From Nemertoderma westbladi (taxonomy: Eukaryota; Xenacoelomorpha; Nemertodermatida; Nemertodermatidae): a stretch of DNA of 64,000 nucleotides. The stretch is from contig JAUCBJ010001457.1 in assembly GCA_032718475.1 (NCBI GenBank), forward strand, positions 98,919 to 162,918, given 5' to 3'. This document shows, piece after piece, positions 1-11,942 of this stretch. Within the stretch, counting starts at the first letter, position 1. Each line of letters opens with the position of its first letter. The notes beneath the pieces were generated by a model. That model ran no database searches, had not been told where the DNA came from, and was given only the letters and a program-made list of their open reading frames with translations. The translations under genes and the position numbers were made by a program.

Positions 1-2578
1 CATCTGGATGTCCAATAAACTTTAACGCCATTAACTTGGGAGGTCCTTCCAAACACTTGATGAGGAATCTAAATTTCTCTCCGTTGGATAGTACAGAATT
101 CTGTATGCTATCTTTGTAATATTCGTTGAAAGGTAACCATTTCATCTCATCTCCATTGAATTTGACGATCTCTCCCACTTTGACCGCTTGGCGGGCTTCT
201 GTTCTAGCCATCTGACGCGTAAAACTTTCTTGGGCCATCGTGTTATTTAATATCGAATTATCGGTATACAAATTTCTCGGATCATTATCAGGTCTATAGG
301 GAATATCATTAATAACAGGTCTATAATCACCCTTAATAGGGTTTGTTATAGGAGTTTCAACTTCACTAGCAGTATAGATGCGTGTAGGCTCCACACCTTG
401 CGCATGTAATACTTCAGACCTAACGGGTTGACACAATGTTACAGGGGGCATTGGTATGCCTTTTTGTATATTGACTAATTTGTCGCGTTCTAGCGCGATA
501 CTTTGCTGCACTTCTTGCAACTCTGCTCTACCTTCCCTCACTGTTCCCTTAAGTTGGTGGACAGTCTCCTGCATCTGTCCTAGCAGGAGATTCATCCCCC
601 GCCGTCCCTCTTCCACCCACTCAACCGCCGAAGCGGGAGTCGCCAACATAGTAGCGGGCTGACGCGGGACGACGGGAGACAAATTATTGATTTCTCTCTC
701 TGCTATCTGGACAGGGGTATTTGCATGGACTGTTCCACCGGGTACAGGCAGTGTAGTACTATGTAAAGGGAATTTAGAGTTAAGCTCTGGAAGTGTAGGG
801 GTCTCTAGCACAGAAGTGACTTTGGGAACAACAGGCCTAATTATTTCAGGTTCATCGACTATAGTAGGGAGTCTTTTGACCTGGATAAATTGTTCTATGG
901 GTTCTGCACTACCTAAGTCTGTGCTAGTTAGCTGTCTTTTAACAGCTGGGGGCAAATCAGGCAATTTGCGACGGTAATATGTTTTTCTACGCCTACTTAG
1001 ATGAGATCTATTTCCTCCGCCTTCAGGATCGGTAGTATCGCCTTCCTCCGAGGATGTGTATCCCTGGCGCTTGGGAGTAGATTTTCTCATCATCTGCATT
1101 TGATTAGCAGTAAACTGTTTATTTATACTGTCTTGTGTCTCTTGCAGATTTTCCAACTCCAGTTGGGTAGTCTGCTCAGATGCTCTCCTTTCTGCTTCTG
1201 CCACTGCCTTTGCTGCTTTTCTTTCTGCTTCTGCATCTGCCGCCGCTGCCTTTCTTTCTGCTTCTGCATCTGCCGCAGCCGCCGCCTTTGCTGCTTTTCT
1301 TTCTGCTTCTGCATCTGCCGCCGCTGCCTTTGCTGCTATTCTTTCTGCTTCTACTTCTGCCGCCGCTGCCTTTCTTTCTGCTTCTGCATCTGCCATAGCC
1401 GCCGCCTTTTGTTCCTCTATCCTTCTTTTCTTTATTTGTTCTTCTCGGACTCTAGTGAGACGGAGTTTTTCATCACATTCAGCTTGGTTTGCAGCTAACA
1501 TTTCGGCATCGATTGAGTCCAATACAAGCTTGGTTCCTTCACTATTAGGGGAAAGTCCAGACAGCCGTCTCCTCAACTCTTCGTCTCCTAGGAATCGCTG
1601 ATAGTCGGACAAATAAATGTCGATAGCGTCTCTAGTTCGCGGTTTCTCGGCGGCCTCTTCGCTTTCCGCTTGAGGAAGGGTGACATCAGTTGGTTCTTCA
1701 TAAGTTGATCTCTCAGCCAGCTGGGATTTCCACTGGGCCGTTTCCTGTACTTTGAGATCTACCCGATGTAGCCAAGTTTTGACAGCCACCTGCAGCGACG
1801 TGTCCTGTCTTCTTTTGGAAGTTTCCTCAAAGGCTGAGAGGATTAGTCGTATGCGTAGGGTTCTTTCGCGTATTTGATATAGCAGTTCTTCCTGCTCTTG
1901 AGGTCCGTGAGGTTGTCGAAACAGTTGTCCTTCCAATCGATCCAAGGATCCGAAGAATCCCTGCACATATCCTGCTGCCGACCTCTTCCAAATAGCTGGA
2001 TCCATTGTATCTTTAGCCACTCCCATCCTGTGTATATCTTCCCAAGTAGCCTCGGACAGATCCAACGGAAGTCCGAGTCCGGGAAAGTTCCATTGTGATT
2101 CAACAATAGATATCAATTCTTCCCTGGCGTATCCCGCGTAATTATCTTGGGTCGCTCGCTTATTCTTCGCCCAGTCGGCTTGATGTTCCTCCACCGCAAT
2201 GAATATAGTAGTTAGCACTGCAGCAGGAAGAGTAAGAAGGGGGTCCGAGTAGACTGTATCAGCCATCTGCACTCCATGTTCGGGAGTCAACTCTACAGTA
2301 TCCGAACTGCTGGAGCTATCGGGTCGCTGGGAAGTAGGTTCTTGACCAAGATGTTGCTGCGATAGGACAACTGCCTCTTGGTCCCGTTTTACCTGTGCCC
2401 GAGTGCCTATGATGGACCTATGGTGGACTAGCCTAGGGTCTGATACTACTGGAGGGATGACCTTTTTTACAGTAGGAGGTGAGCCGAACTCCTTTCTTAT
2501 TCGCTCCACACTCCTATCTGAATCACAGATAGTTGTATCGATCAGACTGTCCGACAGGTTTTGCTGAGTGTCAGACAT
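1..2578 (-). CDS. BEL/Pao retrotransposon Gag, C-terminus off the window
   Basis: Reading the minus strand from the ATG at 2578 gives 859 codons with no stop to the window edge. The last ~60 residues (nt 1-180) carry the DUF1759-type Gag core of BEL/Pao elements: an FNGDEMKWLPF motif, then KFRFLIKCLEGPP. Residues ~386-469 (nt 1170-1420) are an Ala/Glu/Arg/Lys repeat of AAADAEAERKA type, predicted as a long coiled coil. A second helical stretch lies near nt 480-560. The N-terminus is polar and acidic. Gag forms the particle; protease and RT should lie to the left, outside the window. The frame is undamaged over 2.6 kb, so the copy may be young. Membership in BEL/Pao rests on the DUF1759-like core only, because Pol is not visible. 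It is a different subfamily from the two elements at the right end. Confidence 0.72.
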   Translation of the reverse strand, partial: MSDTQQNLSDSLIDTTICDSDRSVERIRKEFGSPPTVKKVIPPVVSDPRLVHHRSIIGTRAQVKRDQEAVVLSQQHLGQEPTSQRPDSSSSSDTVELTPEHGVQMADTVYSDPLLTLPAAVLTTIFIAVEEHQADWAKNKRATQDNYAGYAREELISIVESQWNFPGLGLPLDLSEATWEDIHRMGVAKDTMDPAIWKRSAAGYVQGFFGSLDRLEGQLFRQPHGPQEQEELLYQIRERTLRIRLILSAFEETSKRRQDTSLQVAVKTWLHRVDLKVQETAQWKSQLAERSTYEEPTDVTLPQAESEEAAEKPRTRDAIDIYLSDYQRFLGDEELRRRLSGLSPNSEGTKLVLDSIDAEMLAANQAECDEKLRLTRVREEQIKKRRIEEQKAAAMADAEAERKAAAAEVEAERIAAKAAAADAEAERKAAKAAAAADAEAERKAAAADAEAERKAAKAVAEAERRASEQTTQLELENLQETQDSINKQFTANQMQMMRKSTPKRQGYTSSEEGDTTDPEGGGNRSHLSRRRKTYYRRKLPDLPPAVKRQLTSTDLGSAEPIEQFIQVKRLPTIVDEPEIIRPVVPKVTSVLETPTLPELNSKFPLHSTTLPVPGGTVHANTPVQIAEREINNLSPVVPRQPATMLATPASAVEWVEEGRRGMNLLLGQMQETVHQLKGTVREGRAELQEVQQSIALERDKLVNIQKGIPMPPVTLCQPVRSEVLHAQGVEPTRIYTASEVETPITNPIKGDYRPVINDIPYRPDNDPRNLYTDNSILNNTMAQESFTRQMARTEARQAVKVGEIVKFNGDEMKWLPFNEYYKDSIQNSVLSNGEKFRFLIKCLEGPPKLMALKFIGHPD

Positions 2579-2688
2579 GTTTAGTTATACAGTTGAAGGC
2601 TTACTGCTATAGTTACAGTTAAAGCAAGTCTAGTAATTCAGTATAACCACTGGCCTAGTACCGGTAATTTATTGCAGTATATTAGAAT

Positions 2689-2921
2689 ACCGGTATGCAC
2701 TTATAATATATATAAGTATTGTGAACTAGGTTTGTCACAGAGTACCGGTATATAAATTTAGCACAGATATATATAAATATATAATAGGCCTATAGTGAAT
2801 ACCGGTATACAGCTTACACTTATAGTATATAAGTATAATTATGAACTAGAATTAATTACAGAGTACCGGTATGATTTCAGCTCAAATTTATAGAAATAAA
2901 TATAATAAGCCTATAGTAAGC
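2689..2921. repeat. Tandem duplication, ~112-121 bp unit, two copies
   Basis: Two diverged copies start at ACCGGTAT (2689 and 2801). Both continue through a TATA-rich block, a second ACCGGTAT, and a run ending in AGGCCTATAGT or AAGCCTATAGT. A third ACCGGTATG follows at 2922. The copies lie just upstream of the minus-strand Gag start and may belong to the LTR. Confidence 0.6.
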
Positions 2922-3864
2922 ACCGGTATGTCAATTGTTTTTAGAATAATTGAATTCCTGAATATTTTAGGGTTACTTAGTTACTTTAACTTACTTTATT
3001 ACCGTTATTTAAGCAGTAGTCCAACTGATAGCGAGACCTAGTTGTTGTATGGCAGGCCTACTATTTATAAATCGTTTGATTTGATTTATAATATTTATAT
3101 ACCCGTTTATATGGGTTTTTGTCAATATTTGAAATAAATGTTATTATTTCTGGGGGAGTCACTACACAGAAGCTGAACGCCTCTCAGTGAAGTGCTATTT
3201 ATTTGACACTAAAACTGATAATTCTAATTTACCTAAGTTACTTAATACTACAAATTACTTACGATACGGGTGAGATTAATTCTCTAATTAAACACAACAA
3301 AATATTACGTACGAAATTTTTAGGGTAATTTTACAGGAAGTCTACAAACCAGTCCAACAAAGGGTTAGATTTCTGGTTATTACAAAGGACAGGGTACTAC
3401 GGTATTTAAATAATAAGTAGTAGTAAATATATTGTACTGTCCAGATAGGAAAATACCACCGCCTGACGACCTATAACCGTATCGCTATAGGTACTACGTT
3501 ATGTATCACGGATTGTTCCTACCCAGAAGCTAATAGAGCTAACGAATGTGCCTATCAACCACTTTACAACACAAATATACTGCCTACACTAATTACTTCG
3601 GAAAGCACTGTACACTAAACCCTAAATTAGGTACAAGTACCGGTATAACAAATAATCAGTAGTTAAATATACTTGAACAGTTAAAAGAACCACGGCATCT
3701 GCTGGAGTGACCGAAGCACAAAATCTCCAGTCTTTACCTACGCCGAGCAGCCCTGATGTAGTACCGGGGTTAGTTTAACTATAACGGTATGTATAACAAG
3801 CACAATTACTGTAGGAATAAACTTGGGGACATGAATGTTGCGAATAATCGCATAAACTCTGAAT

Positions 3865-4437
3865 AATAAATATTACGCTACCCGTACAGAATACTCAAAC
3901 AAAATACAAACCAAACGCTGGCAAACTACTATCAAGCCTAAACAAACTACAGTATGTGCAGATTCTGAAACTGTTAGTTAGTATGCGTTCTAACACGGTA
4001 GTACGACTTACTCTTTAAGAGGGGATTGACCTTACAGCTTATGGCTGCCCCAACTTACTAACGGCACTTTATCAGACCAACTCTACACACGCAGCAATCC
4101 CTTCAGACCTAAAAATAGCTAGACAACAATCCAGCCTACAAATATTTGAGTAATAACTATTACGGTACCTGAACAGACCACACAAACAAACACAGGCTAA
4201 AACACTGGCAGACTACGATCAAGCCTAAATAAACTACAGTATATGCAGACTCTGAAACTGTTAGTTAGTATGCATTCTAACACGGTAGTACGACTTATTC
4301 TTTAAGAGGGGATTGACCTTACCGCATATGGCTGCCCCAACTTACTAACGGCACTTTATCAGACAAACTCTACACACGCCGTAATCTCTCCAAACTCAAC
4401 AACAGTCAGACAGCAGCTCAGCCTACAATTATCTGAA
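3865..4437. repeat. Tandem duplication, 287-bp unit, two copies
   Basis: The block containing CTGAAACTGTTAGTTAGTAT starts at 3965 and recurs at 4252, an offset of 287 bp. The best conserved part is about 110 bp, from CTGAAACTG to the CACTTTATCAGAC segment; the rest is diverged. No coding potential is visible. Confidence 0.75.
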
Positions 4438-5923
4438 CAATCTGAGCAGGGTCACACGCCTTCTGCTCAATATTAGCCTACTAGGAAATAAAACCGACAG
4501 AAATAGGTAAAATCTCAATAAAAATTCAGGGCTGCAGTCCCTGATTAAGTACTAAGACCTACCAGTATACAATAATCAAAATCGAATAATACTAAATGTA
4601 CTTGTACAGCAGTACCGGTACCGGTGATGACAGTTAGGCCTACTGACCTACAGAAGCACCGGTTCAGTTTTACCAGTCACTACGGTATTTTGCAACCTTA
4701 TTGCCTACTGCAATAAGATTATAAACTGTTACTGTTCGCGCTTTTGAAGACCTTTAGCAGTTTAACCTGCCAAAATTTATATGTCTTTTCGTTAATTAAA
4801 ACACCTTTAGCATACGACAACAATTTATGCTAATACACAAAACATTACCCGAAGTCAGCCCATGCGCGATCATTCACCCGATGGATCTACACCCGGGAGG
4901 CTGAATTCGGCTGCTTAAATTGTATTATTGCAGTGTAAGGTTGCAGTGTAAACTTACTGTATTATTCGATAGATCGTTAATAATTAATTTCTGACAGATA
5001 TTATTGGCTTTCGGGAAATATTAACAGTTCCTTTAGGACGTGGCGCTCTATCTATTTAAACAGAACTAGGACTTATACTAAACGCAACGATACTGCTTAT
5101 GATTAAAGTATAAAGCGTATTCTTTAGGAAATACTTTGTTACCAATCACAATCATACACACTATTCTGCCGACCGTCAGTATATTTGATCACACATAAAG
5201 AGAGCAGTAATTGACTCACGTAGGGTCTGCTAAATAACATTGGATTCAATACACACCACATTAATATAAATCGCAATTGTTATGTATAGCCGGTCTCTCT
5301 AACCTGTAGTGTATCAAGAAAATTGGGAATTTGGGTGATTTATCCGTATTATCCAAAGAGCAATATTTCCATCAACAAATAGGTACAATTAATAACTGAC
5401 GGTAAAATAACAGTACAAACAATATGATTAATGCAGTTAAATTAAGTGAGTATGTTAATTAGTTTCGGTAACAGTTTATACTTTCGATAATTCAAGCAGT
5501 TTTACTAGAGTTCTTCCCAAAAAGCCGGTGTTATGGCGAAAATGGGAACACAACAACAGAATCATATAAAATCATATGACTACTACCACTATACGAGTAT
5601 ACCAAAAACTCTTATTCCACGAAGCCCTGTTCAACACAGAGGATGAGCATAGAGATAGGAAATTCAGTTCAGTAGCGCTGGGATAGGTCGAAATCAACGC
5701 CTACGCAAATTCTATTGGCCGACACGAACAGCAAGGCTAAGGCAACCTCTCTAAGCTAGTTGGCCGATTAAACTGAGCCCAGATATCTCCGTACAGCACA
5801 TCAGCCAATAAGCTGGTAGCTTGCACTATTTTAGTTATAAATCCCTTTGAGAGTATTCTAGCGACTGGGGGGGAACTGGCCAGCAAAGGCAAACGTATCA
5901 GTTATCCCACAAAAGCTTTTACA

Positions 5924-8825
5924 CCAGGACCACGCTGAATCCAACGGTATTACTTTATACAGAGCCCAGGACCGCGCTGAATCCAACGGTATTACTTTAT
6001 ACAGAGCCCAGGACCGCGCTGAATCCAACGGTATTACTTTATACAGAGTCCAGGACCGCGCTGAATCCAACGGTATTACTTTATACAGAGCCCAGGACCG
6101 CGCTGAATCCAACGGTATTACTTTATACAGAGCCCAGGACCGCGCTGAATCCAACGGTATTACTTTATACAGAGCCCAGGACCACGCTGAATCCAACGGT
6201 ATTACTTTATACAGAGTCCAGGACCGCGCTGAATCCAACGGTATTACTTTATACAGAGCCCAGGACCGCGCTGAATCCAACGGTATTACTTTATACAGAG
6301 CCCAGGACCGCGCTGAATCCAACGGTATTACTTTATACAGAGTCCAGGACCGCGTTGAATCCAACGGTATTACTTTATACAGAGTCCAGGACCGCGCTGA
6401 ATCCAATGGTATTACTTTATACAGAGCCCAGGACCGCGCTGAATCCAACGGTATTACTTTATACAGAGCCCAGGACCGCGCTGAATCCAACGGTATTACT
6501 TTATACAGAGTCCAGGACCGCGTTGAATCCAACGGTATTACTTTACAGAGTCCAGGACCGCGCTGAATCCAACGGTATTACTTTATACAGAGCCCAGGAC
6601 CGCGCTGAATCCAACGGTATTACTTTATACAGAGCCCAGGACCACGCTGAATCCAACGGTATTACTTTATACAGAGCCCAGGACCACGCTGAATCCAACG
6701 GTATTACTTTATACAGAGCCCAGGACTGCGTTGAATCCAACGGTATTACTTTATACAGAGCCCAGGACCGTGCTGAATCCAACGGTATTACTTTATACAG
6801 AGCCCAGGACCGCGCTGAATCCAACGGTATTACTTTATACAGAGCCCAGGACCGCGCTGAATCCAACGGTATTACTTTATACAGAGCCCAGGACCGCGCT
6901 GAATCTAACGGTATTACTTTATACAGAGCCCAGGACCGCGCTGAATCCAACGGTATTACTTTATACAGAGCCCAGGACCGCGCTGAATCTAACGGTATTA
7001 CTTTATACAGAGCCCAGGACCGCGCTGAATCTAACGGTATTACTTTATACAGAGCCCAGGACCGCGCTGAATCTAACGGTATTACTTTATACAGAGCCCA
7101 GGACCGCGCTGAATCCAACGGTATTACTTTATACAGAGCCCAGGACCGCGCTGAATCCAACGGTATTACTTTATACAGAGTCCAGGACCGCGCTGAATCC
7201 AACGGTATTACTTTATACAGAGTCGAGGACCGCGCTGAATCTAACGGTATTACTTTATACAGAGCCCAGGACCGCGCTGAATCCAACGGTATTACTTTAT
7301 ACAGAGCGCAGGACCGCGCTGAATCCAACGGTATTACTTTATACAGAGCCCAGGACCGCGCTGAATCTAACGGTATTACTTTATACAGAGCCCAGGACCG
7401 CGCTGAATCCAACGGTATTACTTTATACAGAGCCCAGGACCGCGCTGAATCTAACGGTATTACTTTATACAGAGCCCAGGACCGCGCTGAATCTAACGGT
7501 ATTACTTTATACAGAGCCCAGGACCGCGCTGAATCTAACGGTATTACTTTATACAGAGCCCAGGACCGCGCTGAATCCAACGGTATTACTTTATACAGAG
7601 CCCAGGACCGCGCTGAATCCAACGGTATTACTTTATACAGAGTCCAGGACCGCGCTGAATCCAACGGTATTACTTTATACAGAGTCCAGGACCGCGCTGA
7701 ATCCAACGGTATTACTTTATACAGAGTCGAGGACCGCGCTGAATCTAACGGTATTACTTTATACAGAGCCCAGGACCGCGCTGAATCCAACGGTATTACT
7801 TTATACAGAGCCCAGGACCGCGCTGAATCCAACGGTATTACTTTATACAGAGCCCAGGACCGCGCTGAATCCAACGGTATTACTTTATACAGAGTCCAGG
7901 ACCGCGCTGAATCCAACGGTATTACTTTATACAGAGTCGAGGACCGCGCTGAATCTAACGGTATTACTTTATACAGAGCCCAGGACCGCGCTGAATCCAA
8001 CGGTATTACTTTATACAGAGCCCAGGACCGCGCTGAATCCAACGGTATTACTTTATACAGAGTCCAGGACCGCGCTGAATCCAACGGTATTACTTTATAC
8101 AGAGTCGAGGACCGCGCTGAATCTAACGGTATTACTTTATACAGAGCCCAGGACCGCGCTGAATCCAACGGTATTACTTTATACAGAGCGCAGGACCGCG
8201 CTGAATCTAACGGTATTACTTTATACAGAGCCCAGGACCGCGCTGAATCCAACGGTATTACTTTATACAGAGCCCAAGACCGCGCTGAATCCAACGGTAT
8301 TACTTTATACAGAGCCCAGGACCGCGCTGAATCCAACGGTATTACTTTATACAGAGTCCAAGACCGCGCTGAATCCAACGGTATTACTTTATACAGAGTC
8401 CAGGACCACGCTGAATCCAACGGTATTACTTTATACAGAGCCCAGGACCGCGCTGAATCTAACGGTATTACTTTATACAGAGCCCAGGACCACGCTGAAT
8501 CCAACGGTATTACTTTATACAGAGCCCAAGACCGCGCTGAATCCAACGGTATTACTTTATACAGAGCCCAGGACCGCGCTGAATCTAACGGTATTACTTT
8601 ATACAGAGCCCAGGACCACGCTGAATCCAACGGTATTACTTTATACAGAGCCCAAGACCACGCTGAATCCAACGGTATTACTTTATACAGAGCCCAGGAC
8701 CGCGCTGAATCCAACGGTATTACTTTATACAAAGCCCAGGACCGCGCTGAATCCAACGGTATTACTTTATACAGAGCCCAGGACCGCGCTAAATATAACT
8801 GTATTACTTTATACAGAGCCCAGGT
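5924..8825. repeat. 42-bp minisatellite, about 69 copies
   Basis: The unit runs from CAGGACCGCGCTGAATCC through ACGGTATTACTTTATACAG and is 42 bp. Point variants (GCC/GTC, CCA/CGA, TCC/TCT) are shared between distant units, so it has higher-order structure. One unit near 6545 lacks 2 bp. Because 42 is divisible by three, long stop-free frames exist on both strands (14-residue period RAQDRAESNGITLY on plus). These are most likely by-products of the repeat and not genes. Confidence 0.93.
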
Positions 8826-8939
8826 TTGAACATGGGACATAATCACTTTCGACTCATGAGTCGTAACAAACGACTTATGACATACCAGAGGAAACGCTCC
8901 CATTGAAACCAATGTGTTCCATAATTTATTACCTAGCAA

Positions 8940-10532
8940 CTCATATTGCACACTACAGAAATGCAAGGTAATGCATATTGGTCGCTCTAACCCCAGGTAC
9001 ACTTACACCCTCGGGTCACACACACTGGAGACAACCGAAACAGAGAAAGACTTGGGTGTGAACTTAGATGATTCTCTCCAGTTCTCATTGCACATAGCCA
9101 CTATCGTGAAGAAGGCAAATAAGGTTCTGGGGCTAGTATATAGAAGCTTTAATCACCTCAATGAAGACATGTTCATTAGTCTCTAAGTCACTTGTCCGTC
9201 CTTGTGTGGAATACGCATCTCCAGTTTGGTCACCCAGCCATGTAGGAGAAAGCCGCCTACTTGAGTCTGTCCAACGTCGGGCTACCCGTTTGGTAGCGGG
9301 CCATCGTGACCTTCCATATCCGGAGCGACTGCGTCGCTTGGGACTACCTACTCTGGAATACCGACGTTCTCGCGCGGACCTTATTCAATTATATCGCATG
9401 CTAACGGGTGTTGATGCTGTCGATTGGCAGAGTTCCTTCTCCTTATCGTCAACTGTCTGTCGCGGTAACTCTTTAAAACTCACCAAACCGACCGTCCGTC
9501 TGAAAATCCGGGCCGATTCGTTCCACTTCCGAGTCATATCTCCCTGGAATGCTCTTCCTGATGTGGTTGTTACTTCCCCAAGTGTGAATATATTCAAATC
9601 GAACTTAAATGACCATTACAACTCTGCTACTAAGTTCTACCCATCCTGGTGGAATTAATCTAATCTAATCCACTTGTTCACATAATCTATCTAACTCATA
9701 ATTACTGTAAATCTTATTTAGCCGTATATTTTATTAATCTTATTTTAACTTCAGTTTTTTTTTTTTACCGCTATTTTTTTTATTGAATTTCTACCGTTTT
9801 ACTTTACTACTTATTTTATTTAATTTTCCCATTTGTTAAAAATTGTATATCGTATTTCCCCAGTTGCCCTATTTTTACTCACATGCTATGCAATCTGTTA
9901 TGCATTAATCTTTTATCTTCATGAATTTGTACCGTTTTACTATTGTACTGTATCGTATCTGTTTTATTTAATTATCCATTCTCAGTTGTTTTTATTACCT
10001 TTTTTTTAATGAATTTGTACTGTTTTACTTTACTTTTGTAGGCCTACCTATTTTATTTTATTTTATTTTCCAGTAGTTATACAATGTATGTATATCGATC
10101 GTATTGTTATGCTGTCACACATTCCGGAATCACAGTTCCCAGTTGTTCTATTTTACTCACATGTTGTGCAATCCCACTTTAATTATTTATCTACCACTGC
10201 GTTGTACATTATATAGCCAATAATCTTATTCTGTTTACACCGTATAGATTACTTTTATGCCATTAATTTTTATCTATTTTTATCTAGATAGTCCACGTGA
10301 TATATAAACTTTTATTTACGTTGCGCCATTTTATTGTACTATGGAGACATGCCGTAAATGCTAAATGTATGTTGCATTCTACCTTATTGTGTTGTTTAAA
10401 TGTTTGAGTAATTCTTATATTTTTAAAGTTTAATTTCCGCTTACATATCGTGATTTATGGGACCCTATAAGTTCTCAACTTTCTTGTTCCTGTAACTTTT
10501 AATAATAATTAATAATAATAATAATAATAATA
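8940..10532 (+). pseudogene. CR1/L2-like LINE, 5'-truncated 3' end of RT protein plus 3' UTR
   Basis: Coding remains span about 8940-9658. They start at the KCKVMHIGR segment that follows the RT core, continue through EKDLGVNLDD, RPCVEYASPVWSP and LLESVQRRATRLV, and end at a stop at 9656-9658. These C-terminal motifs are typical of CR1/L2/Jockey-type LINE proteins. A frameshift at about 9183-9187, consistent with a 2-bp loss, separates the two halves. No catalytic RT motif remains, so the copy is dead. The 3' UTR is AT-rich and ends in a TAA microsatellite (about 10500-10532), the tail expected for this group. The 5' break falls just after the 42-bp array. Confidence 0.85.
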
Positions 10533-10929
10533 TTCTTTACTTAATTTGTAGGTCTAGATAGTAGGCCTAAAGCTGGAATAGAAACAAATTAAATTCAAAT
10601 TGCCCGCGGGAGCCATTCAGCAATTACATCTGAACTCTTACTCCCCATTAACCCGCTCGTGTGGGGTGGTCTCTCCTCTTTTGAACCTTTTTATCAACAA
10701 TTTTATGGGACTTTGAGAACCTAGTGTTATAATATTATGTGATGGCTAGTCTGTTTCTCTATCTAACTTTTCTATCTAACTTTCTATACCGGTAGGCGGT
10801 AGGCCCTATGCTTATTTGCTGATTTATGATAACTGATAAGTTAATCATTATTTTTAATTCAAATTTAACAAACGTTAATCTTACCGCAGTACCGGTAACT
10901 GGGTAGTGGGTAATTCTGCAGTAATTACA
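10533..10929. other. Intergenic DNA upstream of the SLC35A-like gene
   Basis: AT-rich. Shortly before the ATG at 10930 is TTCTGCAG followed by TAATTACA, and further up TTACCGCAG. Both look like 3' splice acceptors, so a 5' UTR intron or a spliced leader is possible. No TATA box or other promoter signal stands out. Confidence 0.3.
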
Positions 10930-11942
10930 ATGAAAGAAAATAATCCTGGGAGAGCGAACTTACTTAAATGGGGAACTCTAGTAATACTCGTCGTCCAGAC
11001 AACTTTTATGGTTGTAACTCTTCGGTATTCGCGCACCTCCACCCCCGACGATTCTCCTAAGTACGTCATATCAACAGCCGTAGTCTTGGCGGAGATATTG
11101 AAAATAGGGATATGTTGCGGGACTGGTTTACTGGCAATGCGGCCGAGATGCGTCGACATTCATATCGGAACTACGAACGGAGTTTATAGACCGGTGGTAC
11201 GACTTCCTTAAACTCTCTGTGCCCGGCGGTTTATACGTCGTACAAAACAATCTCCTATTCGTGGCTTTATCCTACCTCGACGCGGCGACATACCAAGTTA
11301 CTTACCAACTCAAGATTCTAACGACAGCTATGTTTTCTGTGACAATGTTGAATAAACAATTAACCTGGAATAAATGGACCGCGTTGGTGGTTTTAATGGT
11401 GGGAGTCGCGTTTGTGCAGTGGCCCACCGAGTCTACTGAACACGTATCTAAGAGTTTAGGCCTCGGTGGCCAACTCATAGGGGTCTCCGCCGTGGTTGCT
11501 GCCTGTTTCAGCAGCGGTTTCGCCGGCGTTTATTTCGAGAAAATCTCTAAAAGGCAGCGAACAGAGTGTCTGGCTGCGGAACATACAACTCGGTGTGTTC
11601 GGAGTGTTTTTCGGGCTCGCCACCGTTGTCACCGTAGATTTCTCTTCCGTCGTTAGCGGTGGATTCTTCCAGGGTTACAGACCCATCGTCTGGTTGGTTG
11701 TAATCAACCAGGCCGCCAGTGGTCTCATTGTAGCCGCAGTCATTAAGTACGCCGATAACATCCTCAAAGGTTTCGCTACTTCTGTTTCTATTATCAGCAG
11801 CAGTTTGTTCAGTTATCTCGTTCTCTCGGATTTTACGCCAACTTCTTATTTCGTTATCGGCAGTCTCCTGGTTATTGGTGCCACGTTTCTGTACGGCTAC
11901 GAAATTAAAGTTGGTAAATATAAAGCCGCTATAAAAGTTTAA
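10930..11942 (+). pseudogene. SLC35A1/2/3-type nucleotide-sugar transporter with two frameshifts
   Basis: This is an intronless copy of about 337 codons, near full length for the family. Members are Golgi multi-pass antiporters that exchange UDP-galactose, UDP-GlcNAc or CMP-sialic acid for the nucleoside monophosphate. Family motifs appear in order: [104 protein letters not shown] and FLYGYE. It is read in three frames in turn. One extra base lies near 11135-11155 and one extra A lies in the A-run 11549-11552. Conservation on both sides is strong, so this is either a very recent pseudogene or two sequencing errors in a live gene. The ATG at 10930 fits the family start. The family is secure; A2 versus A3 cannot be decided. 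Confidence 0.85.

Larger units (their letters stand above)
2579..5923. other. Non-coding leader/LTR side of the left BEL element and flanking DNA
   Basis: There is no credible ORF in this AT-rich stretch. The part next to the Gag start should hold the 5' leader and 5' LTR of the minus-strand element, but only one LTR could be in the window, so I cannot set its borders. Two tandem duplications are listed separately. The palindromes ACCGGT and TACCGGTA recur many times. Confidence 0.5.

Noticed and set aside
6355-9002. Plus and minus ORFs of 700-824 codons in the 42-bp array
   Set aside because: Pure 14-residue periodicity in several frames on both strands, no start context or unique domain; a minisatellite by-product.
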